Assembly: GCF_001006785.1 (NCBI RefSeq)
Contig: NZ_CDHO01000002.1
Location: 186,001 to 250,000, forward strand
DNA from: Hyphomicrobium_B sp001006785
GTDB lineage: Bacteria; Pseudomonadota; Alphaproteobacteria; Rhizobiales; Hyphomicrobiaceae
DNA: 64,000 bases
Direction: 5' to 3'
Each line of letters opens with the position of its first letter. Positions within the stretch are counted from its first letter, which is position 1. The notes below the pieces were generated by a model. The model was given only the letters and a program-made list of their open reading frames with translations. It was not told the DNA's origin and ran no database searches. A program made the position numbers and the translations under genes. This document shows, one piece after another, positions 52,521-61,045 of the stretch.

Positions 52521-53267
52521 ATGAGACTTGCAAACAAGACTGCATTGATAACGGGGGGTACGAGCGGCATCGGCTTGGCTACGGCCAAGCTATTTATCTC
52601 CGAAGGAGCTCGTGTTGCCGTGACGGGGCGCGACGAAGCGGCCTTCAATACTGTCAGGGCGGAGCTTGGCAGTACCGCGCTCATCCTCAAGGGCGATGTC
52701 CGTTCGATTGAGGACATGCGTGCGATCGCGGCTGAGACCAAGTCTAAGTTCGGCGGATTGGATATCGTATTCGCGAATGCGGGATGGGCCTTCCCATCCG
52801 CGATCAACGACATCGACGACAAACTCTACGACGACATCATGGACATCAACGTGAAGGGTACGGTGCTGACTGTTCAGGCCGTCCTGCCACAACTGCGGGA
52901 GGGTGCGTCCGTGATCCTCAACACGTCATTCGTCGCGCAGACTGGCAAGCACGGGATTTCGTTGACGGCGGCTGCGAAAGCCGCGCTACGGTCGCTTGCT
53001 CGCAGCTGGTCGTTCGAGTTCCTCGATCGCAAGATCCGCGTGAATGCGATCGCGCCCGGAGGGATGGACACCCCATTGATCAGCAGATGGGGAATGCCTG
53101 ACGAGGTAGTCCGGAGCTTCAAGAGCGAGTTCGCGAAGTCCATCCCTGTGGGTCACATGGGTAAGGCCGAGGATATCGCTTACGCGGCGCTTTATCTCGC
53201 CAGCGATGAATCCTCTTACGTTGTCGGCACCGAACTTGTCGTCGATGGCGGTGCTTCGCAGCTCTGA
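52521..53267 (+). CDS. Short-chain dehydrogenase/reductase with atypical active site
   Basis: A 248-residue SDR. Nucleotide-binding ITGGTSGIGLAT and FANAGWA motifs are intact, as are NTSF (Ser position) and the late AIAPGGMDTPL. The YxxxK catalytic Tyr is replaced: the sequence is SLTAAAKAAL, with Thr four residues before the Lys. The enzyme may be inactive, or use another residue. The start is the ATG at 52521; a TTG 8 codons upstream is less likely. Confidence 0.88.
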   Translation: MRLANKTALITGGTSGIGLATAKLFISEGARVAVTGRDEAAFNTVRAELGSTALILKGDVRSIEDMRAIAAETKSKFGGLDIVFANAGWAFPSAINDIDDKLYDDIMDINVKGTVLTVQAVLPQLREGASVILNTSFVAQTGKHGISLTAAAKAALRSLARSWSFEFLDRKIRVNAIAPGGMDTPLISRWGMPDEVVRSFKSEFAKSIPVGHMGKAEDIAYAALYLASDESSYVVGTELVVDGGASQL

Positions 53268-53360
53268 ACTGCGAAGTTCTGAAGCCGCAACTCTGCGACC
53301 CGACACCAGCGTCCCGTGTTCCGGTCCAATCGAATCTGGGGCGATACTCAGGAGACAAAC

Positions 53361-54212
53361 ATGAGTGACGATCGCGACGACGCGACGGACGATTTTCCAT
53401 TCGGGAAAGGGCGGTCTCGACGCGACGCCTTGATGTTGGGCGGTCTCTCGGCGCTTGGTGCTTTGGTCGGCGGGAGTGCGCTTCTAGGCGGGCCGACCTC
53501 GTCTTTCGCGCAAACCAAAGGCGCGATCGGATCGGCGACGGACAAACCCTTCGATATTTTGATTGTGATCTATCCGGGTGGAACGCTGCTCGATTTCGCC
53601 GGCCCCAATGAGGTGTTCGCACTGGTGCCCAACACTCGCATTCGCTTCGCGAGCCCGGATGGTGGTCCGGTCGAATTGCAATATGGGATCGTTTGGGGAA
53701 AGTCGGAGCGGTTGGCCGATATCGAACGTACCGATCTTCTTCTTGTTCCAGGCGCAGCAGACCTCACGGCGGCCAACAAGCCTTCCGCACAAAAAGAAAT
53801 CCTTCGTTTGGCGCAGGGCGCGAAACACGTGACGTCGGTGTGCACCGGCTCGCTCGTGCTGGCGAAGACCGGAATTCTCAAGGGTAAACGCAGCGCTTCC
53901 CATTGGGCCACCGTCAATATGCTTGCGAAATACGGCGCCATCCCGGACCCTCAGCGCTTCGTGTCCGATGACAATGGCCGTTTCATGAGCGGCGGTGGCG
54001 TCACCTCCGGTATCGATTTCGCCCTGCGCGTGGTTGAAAAGCTGCGTGGCCCTGCAGCCGCCCAGCTCGTGCAGCTCTTGATCGAATATGATCCCAACCC
54101 GCCCTTCAAGTCGGGTCATCCGCGCGACGCGCGGCCGGAGATCCTGGCAATGACAGAGAAGGAACTCCCTGGTGGCACCAAGGGGCTCTGGCAGATTCCC
54201 GGGTTGGACTGA
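53361..54212 (+). CDS. Tat-exported DJ-1/PfpI family protein
   Basis: A 283-residue protein with a Tat signal (GRSRRDALMLGGLSALGAL, twin Arg) and a DJ-1/PfpI domain at about 60-240. The nucleophile-elbow Cys is in VTSVCTGSLVLA, followed by SHWATVNML. It resembles isonitrile hydratase/GlxA-type domains. Export of this domain is unusual, because most members are cytoplasmic. The start at 53361 follows GGAGACAAAC; an earlier in-frame start lacks a signal at its N-terminus. Confidence 0.85.
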   Translation: MSDDRDDATDDFPFGKGRSRRDALMLGGLSALGALVGGSALLGGPTSSFAQTKGAIGSATDKPFDILIVIYPGGTLLDFAGPNEVFALVPNTRIRFASPDGGPVELQYGIVWGKSERLADIERTDLLLVPGAADLTAANKPSAQKEILRLAQGAKHVTSVCTGSLVLAKTGILKGKRSASHWATVNMLAKYGAIPDPQRFVSDDNGRFMSGGGVTSGIDFALRVVEKLRGPAAAQLVQLLIEYDPNPPFKSGHPRDARPEILAMTEKELPGGTKGLWQIPGLD

Positions 54213-54306
54213 CCTCTGAGTCCAAATGGCTTGCGGACGTAGCTTGTCTCGCTCGCCTGCCTCTTCCGAGCATTCACGAGAACTACAATCAGATAGGAAA
54301 ATCCAG

Positions 54307-54789
54307 ATGCGACCAATTTTTACTCGACTGGCTTTGCTGCCTGCCGTCATCACGCTCACTGCCGTGTCGGTCCCCGCTTATGCAGCAAGTCCGCAACTCT
54401 CTACGCAGGCCGCCATCAAGGCTGAAAATGATCGCTGGTCCGATGCTTTCAAACGAGGCGACTATCAGGCGATCGGGAGCCTCTACACCGAGGACGGAAC
54501 ACTTTTGCAGCCTGGAGGCGAACGGGTCAAAGGCCGCACAGCGATCGCGGATTACTTCACAAAGGGCTATGCCGGAAAGCCCCCTGCCACCGTCACCTTC
54601 AGCAATTTCGAGTTTTACGGAAACGATGAAGTCGTGACCGAGGTCTCAGACGCCACGATACGACGCCATGATGGAAAGTTGGAGTATCTCGGAAAGCAGA
54701 CCCTCATCTTTCTGAAACAGGGCGGCGCTTGGAAGCTTCATCGCGATATGTGGAACGACAATGGTGCGCTAAAGCCTGGCGATCGCTGA
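54307..54789 (+). CDS. Exported NTF2-like (DUF4440/SnoaL) protein
   Basis: A 160-residue protein with a signal peptide (about 1-27, ending VPAYAAS) and an NTF2-like domain: ENDRWSDAFKRGDYQAIGSL, YTEDGTLLQPGGERVKG and AWKLHRDMWND. Ligand unknown. It is between two DJ-1/PfpI genes, 94 bases after the first and 26 before the second. Confidence 0.8.
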   Translation: MRPIFTRLALLPAVITLTAVSVPAYAASPQLSTQAAIKAENDRWSDAFKRGDYQAIGSLYTEDGTLLQPGGERVKGRTAIADYFTKGYAGKPPATVTFSNFEFYGNDEVVTEVSDATIRRHDGKLEYLGKQTLIFLKQGGAWKLHRDMWNDNGALKPGDR

Positions 54790-54815
54790 ATAGACAGGGC
54801 CGACGGGAGATGCTC

Positions 54816-55499
54816 ATGCGTGTTGTTATGCTCACCTTTCCCAAGCTCACCCAACTGGACCTTACCGGGCCATACGAGGTGTTGGCAGGCTTTCCAGAGG
54901 TAAAAGTCGAATTGGTGTGGAAGACGCTCGATCGAATCGAGGATGCTTTCGGTCTGCGCTTAGCGCCAACTACGACTTTTGCCGAATGTGCGCAGGCGGA
55001 TGTGCTCTTCGTTCCAGGCGGGCCGGGCCAGTTGATGCTGATGCAGGACGAGGAGACTCTTCACTTCCTCCGCCATCAAGCTGCTGGCGCGCGCTGGATT
55101 ACTTCGGTTTGCACGGGTTCTCTGGTTCTTGCCGCAGCGGGACTTCTCACTGGCTATCGCGCAACCTGCCATTGGATGTCGCTGGAGCAACTTGCCCTCT
55201 TCGACTGTACTCCCATTGCTGAGCGGGTAGTACGAGATCGCAATCGTCTGACAGGCGCGGGGGTGACTTCCGGAATCGATTTCGCACTAACGCTGGGTGC
55301 CGAGATATTCGGTGAGAACCAGGCGCAACGCATCCAGCTCGCCATGGAGTATAATCCCGCCGCACCTTTCTCGGCTGGCTCTCCGGCAACAGCGGGAATC
55401 GATCTGGTCAATCAAGTGCGCGCGCCTTGGGCTGCGTTTCAACAACGCCGAGAGCAAGCCGCCGCGCTAGCCGCTGAAGCGCTGAGGGCGACGAGTTAA
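54816..55499 (+). CDS. DJ-1/PfpI family protein (isonitrile hydratase-like)
   Basis: A 227-residue cytoplasmic DJ-1/PfpI protein. The domain begins MLTFPKLTQLDLTGPYEVLA, has VLFVPGGPGQ, the Cys elbow TSVCTGSLVLAAAG, and CHWMSLEQL. It closely resembles isonitrile hydratase. The start is ATG 54816, six bases after GGGAG; the ATG at 54810 is too close. The Tat-exported relative lies 0.6 kb upstream. Confidence 0.87.
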   Translation: MRVVMLTFPKLTQLDLTGPYEVLAGFPEVKVELVWKTLDRIEDAFGLRLAPTTTFAECAQADVLFVPGGPGQLMLMQDEETLHFLRHQAAGARWITSVCTGSLVLAAAGLLTGYRATCHWMSLEQLALFDCTPIAERVVRDRNRLTGAGVTSGIDFALTLGAEIFGENQAQRIQLAMEYNPAAPFSAGSPATAGIDLVNQVRAPWAAFQQRREQAAALAAEALRATS

Positions 55500-55833
55500 A
55501 CTTCTTAGGCAGGGTCTGCGACCGACACAATCGGAAGCGGACCCGAGGCCCTCACCTTCGATGAATGGTTTGCGACCTAGATCGCGCGGTCTCGGCGCCA
55601 AGGCTGCAAGGGCACGACACACGAGTGTCCAACCTGCATGGATTGACGTTCAAAGCCTTCGCCAATGACGTCGATTTCATCGGAGCCCGTCCTGACAACA
55701 AGCCGGGCTCCGGCACAATCTACCTGCCTCGACAGTGCGCTGCTTTCGCTAATGGAGGCTAGGCTTCGCTGCGAGGCCGTTGATCCGCCAGCAGCCACCA
55801 TGGCTTCGCTTAAGCCACGACGAGCCCTCCGGA
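55500..55833. other. Intergenic region, no convincing gene
   Basis: 334 bases between a DJ-1 gene and the convergent GlxA-type regulator. Open frames exist on both strands, including a minus-strand frame beginning with a GTG that overlaps the regulator's stop, but none resembles a known family and they exclude one another. Left unannotated. Confidence 0.3.
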
Positions 55834-56781
55834 TCACGCTTCGGCGTTCAATCTCATAGCTCGCCTGATCGACTGGGGTGGATGTCCGTGAATTTTGACA
55901 AAGGCTCGCCTCATCCGCTCAGGATCAGTAAATCCCACCGCTGCTGCGATCTGTTCGATGGGTTCAGCGCCGTCTTGAAGTCTGGCTCGCGCCGCTTCCA
56001 CGCGCAACCTCTCGACCGCTTTTGCCGGTGTTTCGCCAGTTTCACGGCGAAAGGCTCGACCAAATTGACGAACACTCAGGCGTGCCGCATCAGCCAATCG
56101 CTCGATCGGCAAGAATTCCGCAAGGTGTTCCCTAGCGAAATTGAGCGCTATACGGATACGATCGGATTCCGGCTCCATCTGTGACATTGCAGAGAATTGG
56201 GACTGACCGCCCGACCTCCTGTATGGAACCACGAGCAGGCGCGCGACCTCTCGCGCTAGGTCCGGGCCGTGATCCTTCTCAATCAGCGCCAGTGCCAAGT
56301 CGATGCCAGCGGCAATCCCTGCCGAGGTCCACGCCCTCCCATCCGTAACGAAGATGCGGTCGCCAATCACCTTGGTCTGCGGGAAGCTAGTCTGAAGGTG
56401 AGCGGCATATCGCCAATGTGTGGTAGCGCGCAGACCGTTAAGCAGGCCCGCTTCAGCAAGAATGAAAGCTCCTGTGCAGACACTGGCGATGCGCAGTGTC
56501 CGCTTAGCAAGGCGTTTGGCGGCGGCAACGTTCTTCGATGCCTTCAGGGGCGCGATCTCCCCACCGATAAAGATCACCGTGTCCAGCTTGGTCTTTCGAT
56601 AGGATCGCGTTTCGATCGATAAGCCGCCGATACCAACAACAGCCCCGCCGTTCTCTGAGATGACGTGAAGTTTATATGTTGGCCTGCCCGCCGCGCGAAC
56701 GGCTTGATTGAAGGCGCTGAACGGCCCGGCGAGATCCAGCGGCTCATACTCTGAACAGACAAAAAATCCGACATGGTGCAT
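55834..56781 (-). CDS. GlxA-type AraC-family regulator with DJ-1 domain
   Basis: A 315-residue regulator. The N-terminal DJ-1/PfpI domain (HHVGFFVCSEYEPLDLAGPF to about residue 185) contains ASVCTGAFILAEAGL; the C-terminal AraC helix-turn-helix is at about 210-305, with RLADAARLSVRQFGRAFRRE and GFTDPERMRRAFVKIHG. It probably controls the adjacent DJ-1 genes. The ATG at 56781 matches the domain start; an upstream in-frame start would add 40 Arg-rich residues. Confidence 0.9.
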   Translation of the reverse strand: MHHVGFFVCSEYEPLDLAGPFSAFNQAVRAAGRPTYKLHVISENGGAVVGIGGLSIETRSYRKTKLDTVIFIGGEIAPLKASKNVAAAKRLAKRTLRIASVCTGAFILAEAGLLNGLRATTHWRYAAHLQTSFPQTKVIGDRIFVTDGRAWTSAGIAAGIDLALALIEKDHGPDLAREVARLLVVPYRRSGGQSQFSAMSQMEPESDRIRIALNFAREHLAEFLPIERLADAARLSVRQFGRAFRRETGETPAKAVERLRVEAARARLQDGAEPIEQIAAAVGFTDPERMRRAFVKIHGHPPQSIRRAMRLNAEA

Positions 56782-57443
56782 AACGACTTCTAATAAAGAC
56801 AACCCTCGGTTTACGCCACTTCCAAAATGACGCCGGTTGCGCTCGGCAGAACGGAGCCAACCTTTTTCGGCCGAGCGGAATACACGACCGCAACATCGCA
56901 CATAGCAGGCGTTATCGCTTTGAGGACAGCGCCGTCTCTCACTCCGCTAGGGGCTCCTGCCTCCTATGCCTCTGATGTCTCAGCCCGAGGTGCAGGAACC
57001 GGATGCAGTAACGGTGAGCCAGGTAAAGCCCAAGTCGTTAAAGTGGATGATGTTGCCGCCATCGCGTCGGAAGCACACTAGGTCCGCAGTAAAACAAAAC
57101 CGTCAATCAACCACGATAATGACGGGGAAGTTCTCATCGTGTGTAAAGATATTGCCGCGTGGCACTTAATTGCGCAGCTTTAAAACAAGTTATCCTGGGA
57201 ATGGGCCGACTATTTCTATGTGTGTTGCAAATGTAATTTGCTGCAAAGATGATTTTCAATTTTATTTTTCAAATTTTGTCGCGCGACAAATGATCAATTG
57301 GAATCGGCAGATTTAAAATGCCTATCTGACGAGTGGAGCTTTGTAAGCGGCGACCCCCTGGCGCGCGGGATTTGTTGATGCGTATTTATCCATTTTTACA
57401 CCAGTCCAAATGTGCGCCAGGCGGGTTCGGTGAGGGCGGTCCA
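56782..57443. promoter_or_regulatory. Intergenic region with CRP/FNR-type palindrome upstream of the CBS gene
   Basis: 660 bases without an intact gene. TTTGTCGCGCGACAAA (57275-57290) is a perfect 16-base palindrome containing TTG-N8-CAA, the geometry of CRP/FNR-family sites, in an AT-rich stretch (57225-57300). A minus-strand frame at 56980-57102 (GGNIIHFNDLGFTWLTV) is protein-like but has no ATG and may be a remnant. Confidence 0.45.
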
Positions 57444-57878
57444 ATGAAAGTCAGCGATATTCTCGAGTTCAAAGGTCCGTCGGTTAAAACGATCAAGCCT
57501 ACCGAGACCGTCGGCAGGCTCGCACGGCAATTGCAGCAGAACCGGATAGGAGCCATGGTCGTTAGCAGCGACGGTCATACAGTTGAGGGCATCATATCTG
57601 AGCGTGATATTGCCTACAGTTTGGCTGATCGGCGCGGAGAGCTGCATCTGTTGCCTGTCTCTTCGCTGATGACCAGACACGTCATCACGTGCTCGCCCGA
57701 CGACGGCTTGTCTGAAGTCATGGGGCAGATGATGATGCATCGCATCCGGCATCTGCCCGTAAAGAGAGATTGCCAGCTAATCGGCATAATCAGTATTCGG
57801 GACGTGCTCGCATTCCGCTTGGACGAAGTGGAAAGAAAATCAAATCTTTTGATGAATTGGCTATCGGATTCGGAATGA
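57444..57878 (+). CDS. CBS-pair protein
   Basis: A 144-residue protein made of two CBS domains (about 6-60 and 75-130) with VEGIISERDIAYSLADR and LIGIISIRDVLAFRLDE, of the kind that senses adenosine nucleotides. A partner is not evident. The ATG at 57444 follows GAGGGCGG; a 37-residue upstream extension is possible but not family-like. A palindrome 150 bases upstream is a candidate control site. It is convergent with the hyp operon. Confidence 0.88.
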   Translation: MKVSDILEFKGPSVKTIKPTETVGRLARQLQQNRIGAMVVSSDGHTVEGIISERDIAYSLADRRGELHLLPVSSLMTRHVITCSPDDGLSEVMGQMMMHRIRHLPVKRDCQLIGIISIRDVLAFRLDEVERKSNLLMNWLSDSE

Positions 57879-57953
57879 GTGAGGCCGCGCTAGTAGATCA
57901 ATGATCGGGTGTGCTACCCACATGCAGCCTTGATTCAGAGAGCGTTTATTAGC

Positions 57954-58928
57954 TCAGACCGCATGAGCGTTCGCTGCAGACGCTTCCTTTCGGATCCAGT
58001 CGTACCAGCGGTCGAGCCCTTCGCCGGAACGGGCCGAAACTCGAAAGACGATCGCATCTGGATTGACCACGGCGATGTTTGAAGCCGCTTTCTCGATGTC
58101 GAAATCGAGGTGAGGTAACAGATCGATCTTGTTCAGCAGCACGATCTGTGCGGCGCTGAACATGTGCGGATACTTGAGTGGCTTATCCTCGCCTTCGGTC
58201 ACCGAGAGAATGGCAACCTTGGCGTGCTCGCCGAGATCGAACAGCGCTGGGCAAACGAGATTGCCGACGTTCTCGATCAGCACCACGGAGCCAAAAGATG
58301 GTTTAAGCTCGTCGAGCCCGCGGGCGATCATGTCGGCTTCGAGATGACAGCCCGTGCCAGTATTTACCTGCACGCAAGGGGCACCGGCGCCACGGATTCG
58401 CTCACCGTCGGCGGTGGTTGCCTGGTCGCCTTCCACGACGAAAAGCCCGAGATCGGATTTCAGATCACGGATTGTACGCTCGAGCAAGGTCGTCTTTCCC
58501 GAGCCCGGCGAGCTCACGAGGTTGAGCGCGAGAATCTCCCGGCCCGCAAACCATGCGCGATTGAGAGCGGCGAGTGTGTCGTTCTTTGCCAGTAGGCGCG
58601 CTTCGAGATCGACGACCGAAGGGCCATGGTCATGGGCGTGATCATGAGCATGAACGTTAGCTTGATCGTGAGGGTAGCTGTGGCGCGTGCCGTCGGCATG
58701 AACATGCTCATGCAGATGACCATGACCGGCTTCTTCGAGGTTGAGATGCCCATGGTCATGCTCGCGGTCGCTATGATCGTGGCTGTGCCGTGTACCGTCA
58801 GCGTGGACGTGCTCGTGAACGTGCTGATGATGTTCGCGCTCGTTGTGCGCGATGGCGCTCACGCGGCCCGTCGCAAGATTGACGATCGTGGCCTTGGCAC
58901 CGCTGTTACATCCGCATGTCGCGCACAT
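57954..58928 (-). CDS. hypB: Hydrogenase nickel incorporation GTPase HypB
   Basis: A GTPase that, with HypA, inserts nickel into [NiFe]-hydrogenase. It has 324 residues. MCATCGC is the N-terminal metal motif, residues about 30-100 are a His-rich nickel-storage region with the block HEHVHADGTRHS repeated twice, and the G domain has VSSPGSGKTTLLER, then VEGDQATTADGERI and LNKIDLLPH. The ATG overlaps the hypA stop (ATGA). It is the last gene of the operon. Confidence 0.96.
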   Translation of the reverse strand: MCATCGCNSGAKATIVNLATGRVSAIAHNEREHHQHVHEHVHADGTRHSHDHSDREHDHGHLNLEEAGHGHLHEHVHADGTRHSYPHDQANVHAHDHAHDHGPSVVDLEARLLAKNDTLAALNRAWFAGREILALNLVSSPGSGKTTLLERTIRDLKSDLGLFVVEGDQATTADGERIRGAGAPCVQVNTGTGCHLEADMIARGLDELKPSFGSVVLIENVGNLVCPALFDLGEHAKVAILSVTEGEDKPLKYPHMFSAAQIVLLNKIDLLPHLDFDIEKAASNIAVVNPDAIVFRVSARSGEGLDRWYDWIRKEASAANAHAV

Positions 58929-59266
58929 CAGGCGACCTCCTCCAGTTGCATTGATTTTATGTTCAGCTCCTCGCCGCTGAGACGCTCCACGTTCCGGCTC
59001 CCGCATGGGCACGGTGTGTAGAGCGTCGGCGTCGAGAACTCGGCACCGCAACTTCGGCAGTGGCAGCGGCCTTCGACCTCGCGGATTTCGAGGTGTGCGC
59101 CTTCGATAGGTGATCCCTTTGCGACGGTATCGAAGCAAAAGGCGATGGCATCCGGCATCACACCCGCCAGCTTGCCCACTTCGAGCGTGACGCGACTGAC
59201 GCGGCGGCCCTGCGCGGCCTCCGACACGATCGCGACGATGTTGCGGGTGATGCTGAGTTCGTGCAT
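58928..59266 (-). CDS. hypA: Hydrogenase nickel metallochaperone HypA
   Basis: A 112-residue nickel chaperone that works with HypB. The N-terminal MHELSI carries the Ni-binding His2; the zinc site is in CHCRSCGAEF and TPCPCGSRNV. A typical length and motif set. It starts 62 bases after hupE and its stop overlaps hypB. Confidence 0.96.
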   Translation of the reverse strand: MHELSITRNIVAIVSEAAQGRRVSRVTLEVGKLAGVMPDAIAFCFDTVAKGSPIEGAHLEIREVEGRCHCRSCGAEFSTPTLYTPCPCGSRNVERLSGEELNIKSMQLEEVA

Positions 59267-59328
59267 CGCCAGATGGTTCCTTTGCAGCGGACGCGGCACA
59301 GACGAGTCATCCTGCGCCGCGCCGCGAA

Positions 59329-59934
59329 TTACGCGACGAGCCAGCCCGCGAGCAAAGAAACTCCGGCGAGCGCGCCCATCGACCCGGATACTCTTTTCAA
59401 CATGAGCGCTCGTGTCGTTCCAAGACGATCGAGTCCAAATCCCAGGGCGACGCCTGCCGAGTGCAGCGACGCAGTTGCGATAACGAATCCGGCGGCGTAG
59501 GGCAGGAACGAAATTCCGAGCCCAATGCCTTCCGTTCCATGTGCATGGCCGTGGAAGAGGGCGAAGAGACCAACGAGCGCCATTGCGCCAATCGTCGGCA
59601 GCCGAACGCCGAAAGCGATCGCCAGACCCATCACGACGACGGAGAGACCGATGCCTGCCTCGACCATCGGCAGAGGCCATCCATAGTATCCCAATGCGCC
59701 GCCGAAGATCATGGTGCCAACGAATGCCGACGGCACCAGCCAGAGCGCCGCGCCACCGAGATTGACGGCAAAAAGACCGACGGCGACCATTGCAAGGATG
59801 TGATCGATACCGCCAAGTGGATGCAGGAAGCCACGGCTAAACGTGTCGACGGGACCGACGCCAACGTGGGCGAATGCGGGACCGGCGGTCAGCAGGAGTG
59901 CAGCGGCAGCGAGTGGTGTCAATTTTCTCAACAT
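59329..59934 (-). CDS. hupE: HupE/UreJ family membrane protein
   Basis: A 201-residue protein with a signal-like N-terminus (ending GPAFAHVGVG) and about six membrane helices. The HPLGGIDHILAMVAVGLFA motif and FHGHAHGTE contain the conserved His/Asp/Glu residues expected to bind nickel. HupE/UreJ proteins are nickel (or cobalt) permeases. Located between hypE and hypA, 40 bases after hypE, so it is in the hyp transcript and would supply nickel. Confidence 0.93.
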   Translation of the reverse strand: MLRKLTPLAAAALLLTAGPAFAHVGVGPVDTFSRGFLHPLGGIDHILAMVAVGLFAVNLGGAALWLVPSAFVGTMIFGGALGYYGWPLPMVEAGIGLSVVVMGLAIAFGVRLPTIGAMALVGLFALFHGHAHGTEGIGLGISFLPYAAGFVIATASLHSAGVALGFGLDRLGTTRALMLKRVSGSMGALAGVSLLAGWLVA

Positions 59935-59974
59935 GGCATTTCTTCTCCCTTTGGGATGTTATGAGCCAACGTAG

Positions 59975-61045
59975 TCAACAAATCCTCGGCAGCTGTTCGC
60001 CAACCAACATGTCGACGATGCGTGTGCCGCCGAAAACGGTGCGCATGGTGACGCGGCCGGCCTCTCCGGCGCCGACCTCGCCGATTGCCGCTGCGTCGCG
60101 GCCGAACGCGTGCGAGCGAAGGGCGAGGAGCGCCGCCTCGGCTTCGTCCGGCGGAACGATGGCGACGATCTTCCCTTCATTGGCGAGATAAAGCGGATCG
60201 AGCCCGAGGATTTCGCAAAATCCCTTCACTTCAGGCCGGAGCGGTGTGCGCTCTTCTTCGATCGTTATTGAAACGCCCGATGAATCCGCGATCTCATTCA
60301 ATACGGTCGCAACGCCACCACGCGTCGCGTCGCGGACAGCGCGCGTTCCAGGCGCTGCCGTTAACAGGTTGAAGATCAGTTCATGCAACGGCGCGCAGTC
60401 GCTTTCTATTGGGCTATCGAGCGCCATGTCGCCCCGCGCTCCGAGGATGGCGGCGCCATGGTCGCCGAGCAGTCCGTTGACGATGACGATATCGCCGGGG
60501 CGCGCCAGATGTGCGCCAAGCGTCATGCCTTCGCGTATGACTCCGATGCCCGTCGTCGTCAGGAAGATCTTGTCGCACGCGCCCTTGTGCACGACCTTGG
60601 TATCTCCCGTGACGATCTCGACACCGGCGGCGTGCGCAGTTTCAGCCATCGAGCTTGCGATCCGGCGAAGCATATCGATCTCGACGCCTTCCTCGACGAT
60701 GGCGGCGCACGAGAGATAAAGCGGCGTCGCACCGCCGACCGCGAGATCGTTGATGGTGCCGCAAACGGCAAGCTTTCCGATATCGCCACCGGGGAAGAAC
60801 AACGGATCGACGACGAAGCTATCGGTGGTAAATGCGAGCCGGTCGCCGAGACTGGCAAGCGCCGCGAGATCGATGCGCGCCTGATCCTCAAGTGGCGCCA
60901 GCCGGGCATTGTCGAACGTTCTGACGAAAACATCGTCGATGAGGTCTTTCATCGCCTTGCCACCGCCGCCATGTGCCAGCGTCACGGTCCGAACCGAGAC
61001 CGTGCCGAGCCTGCGGGGTGTGCGCGTGATCGGAATGACGTTCAT
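59975..61045 (-). CDS. hypE: Hydrogenase maturation protein HypE
   Basis: A 356-residue PurM-like protein that dehydrates the thiocarbamate on its C-terminal Cys to thiocyanate, giving CN for the Fe centre. It has LAHGGGGKAMKDLIDD, TTDSFVVDPLFFPGGDIGKL and ends in QLPRIC, with the essential terminal Cys present. The ATG is inside the hypD stop (ATGA, 61042-61045). Confidence 0.97.
   Translation of the reverse strand: MNVIPITRTPRRLGTVSVRTVTLAHGGGGKAMKDLIDDVFVRTFDNARLAPLEDQARIDLAALASLGDRLAFTTDSFVVDPLFFPGGDIGKLAVCGTINDLAVGGATPLYLSCAAIVEEGVEIDMLRRIASSMAETAHAAGVEIVTGDTKVVHKGACDKIFLTTTGIGVIREGMTLGAHLARPGDIVIVNGLLGDHGAAILGARGDMALDSPIESDCAPLHELIFNLLTAAPGTRAVRDATRGGVATVLNEIADSSGVSITIEEERTPLRPEVKGFCEILGLDPLYLANEGKIVAIVPPDEAEAALLALRSHAFGRDAAAIGEVGAGEAGRVTMRTVFGGTRIVDMLVGEQLPRIC

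Noticed and set aside
55577..55837. 86-codon minus-strand frame starting with GTG at the GlxA stop
   Set aside because: Frames on both strands are open here, none has motifs, and the composition is not clearly coding.
58928..59680. Extended HypA frame
   Set aside because: Only the last 112 residues are HypA; the rest overlaps hupE in another frame and the MHELSI start is at 59266.
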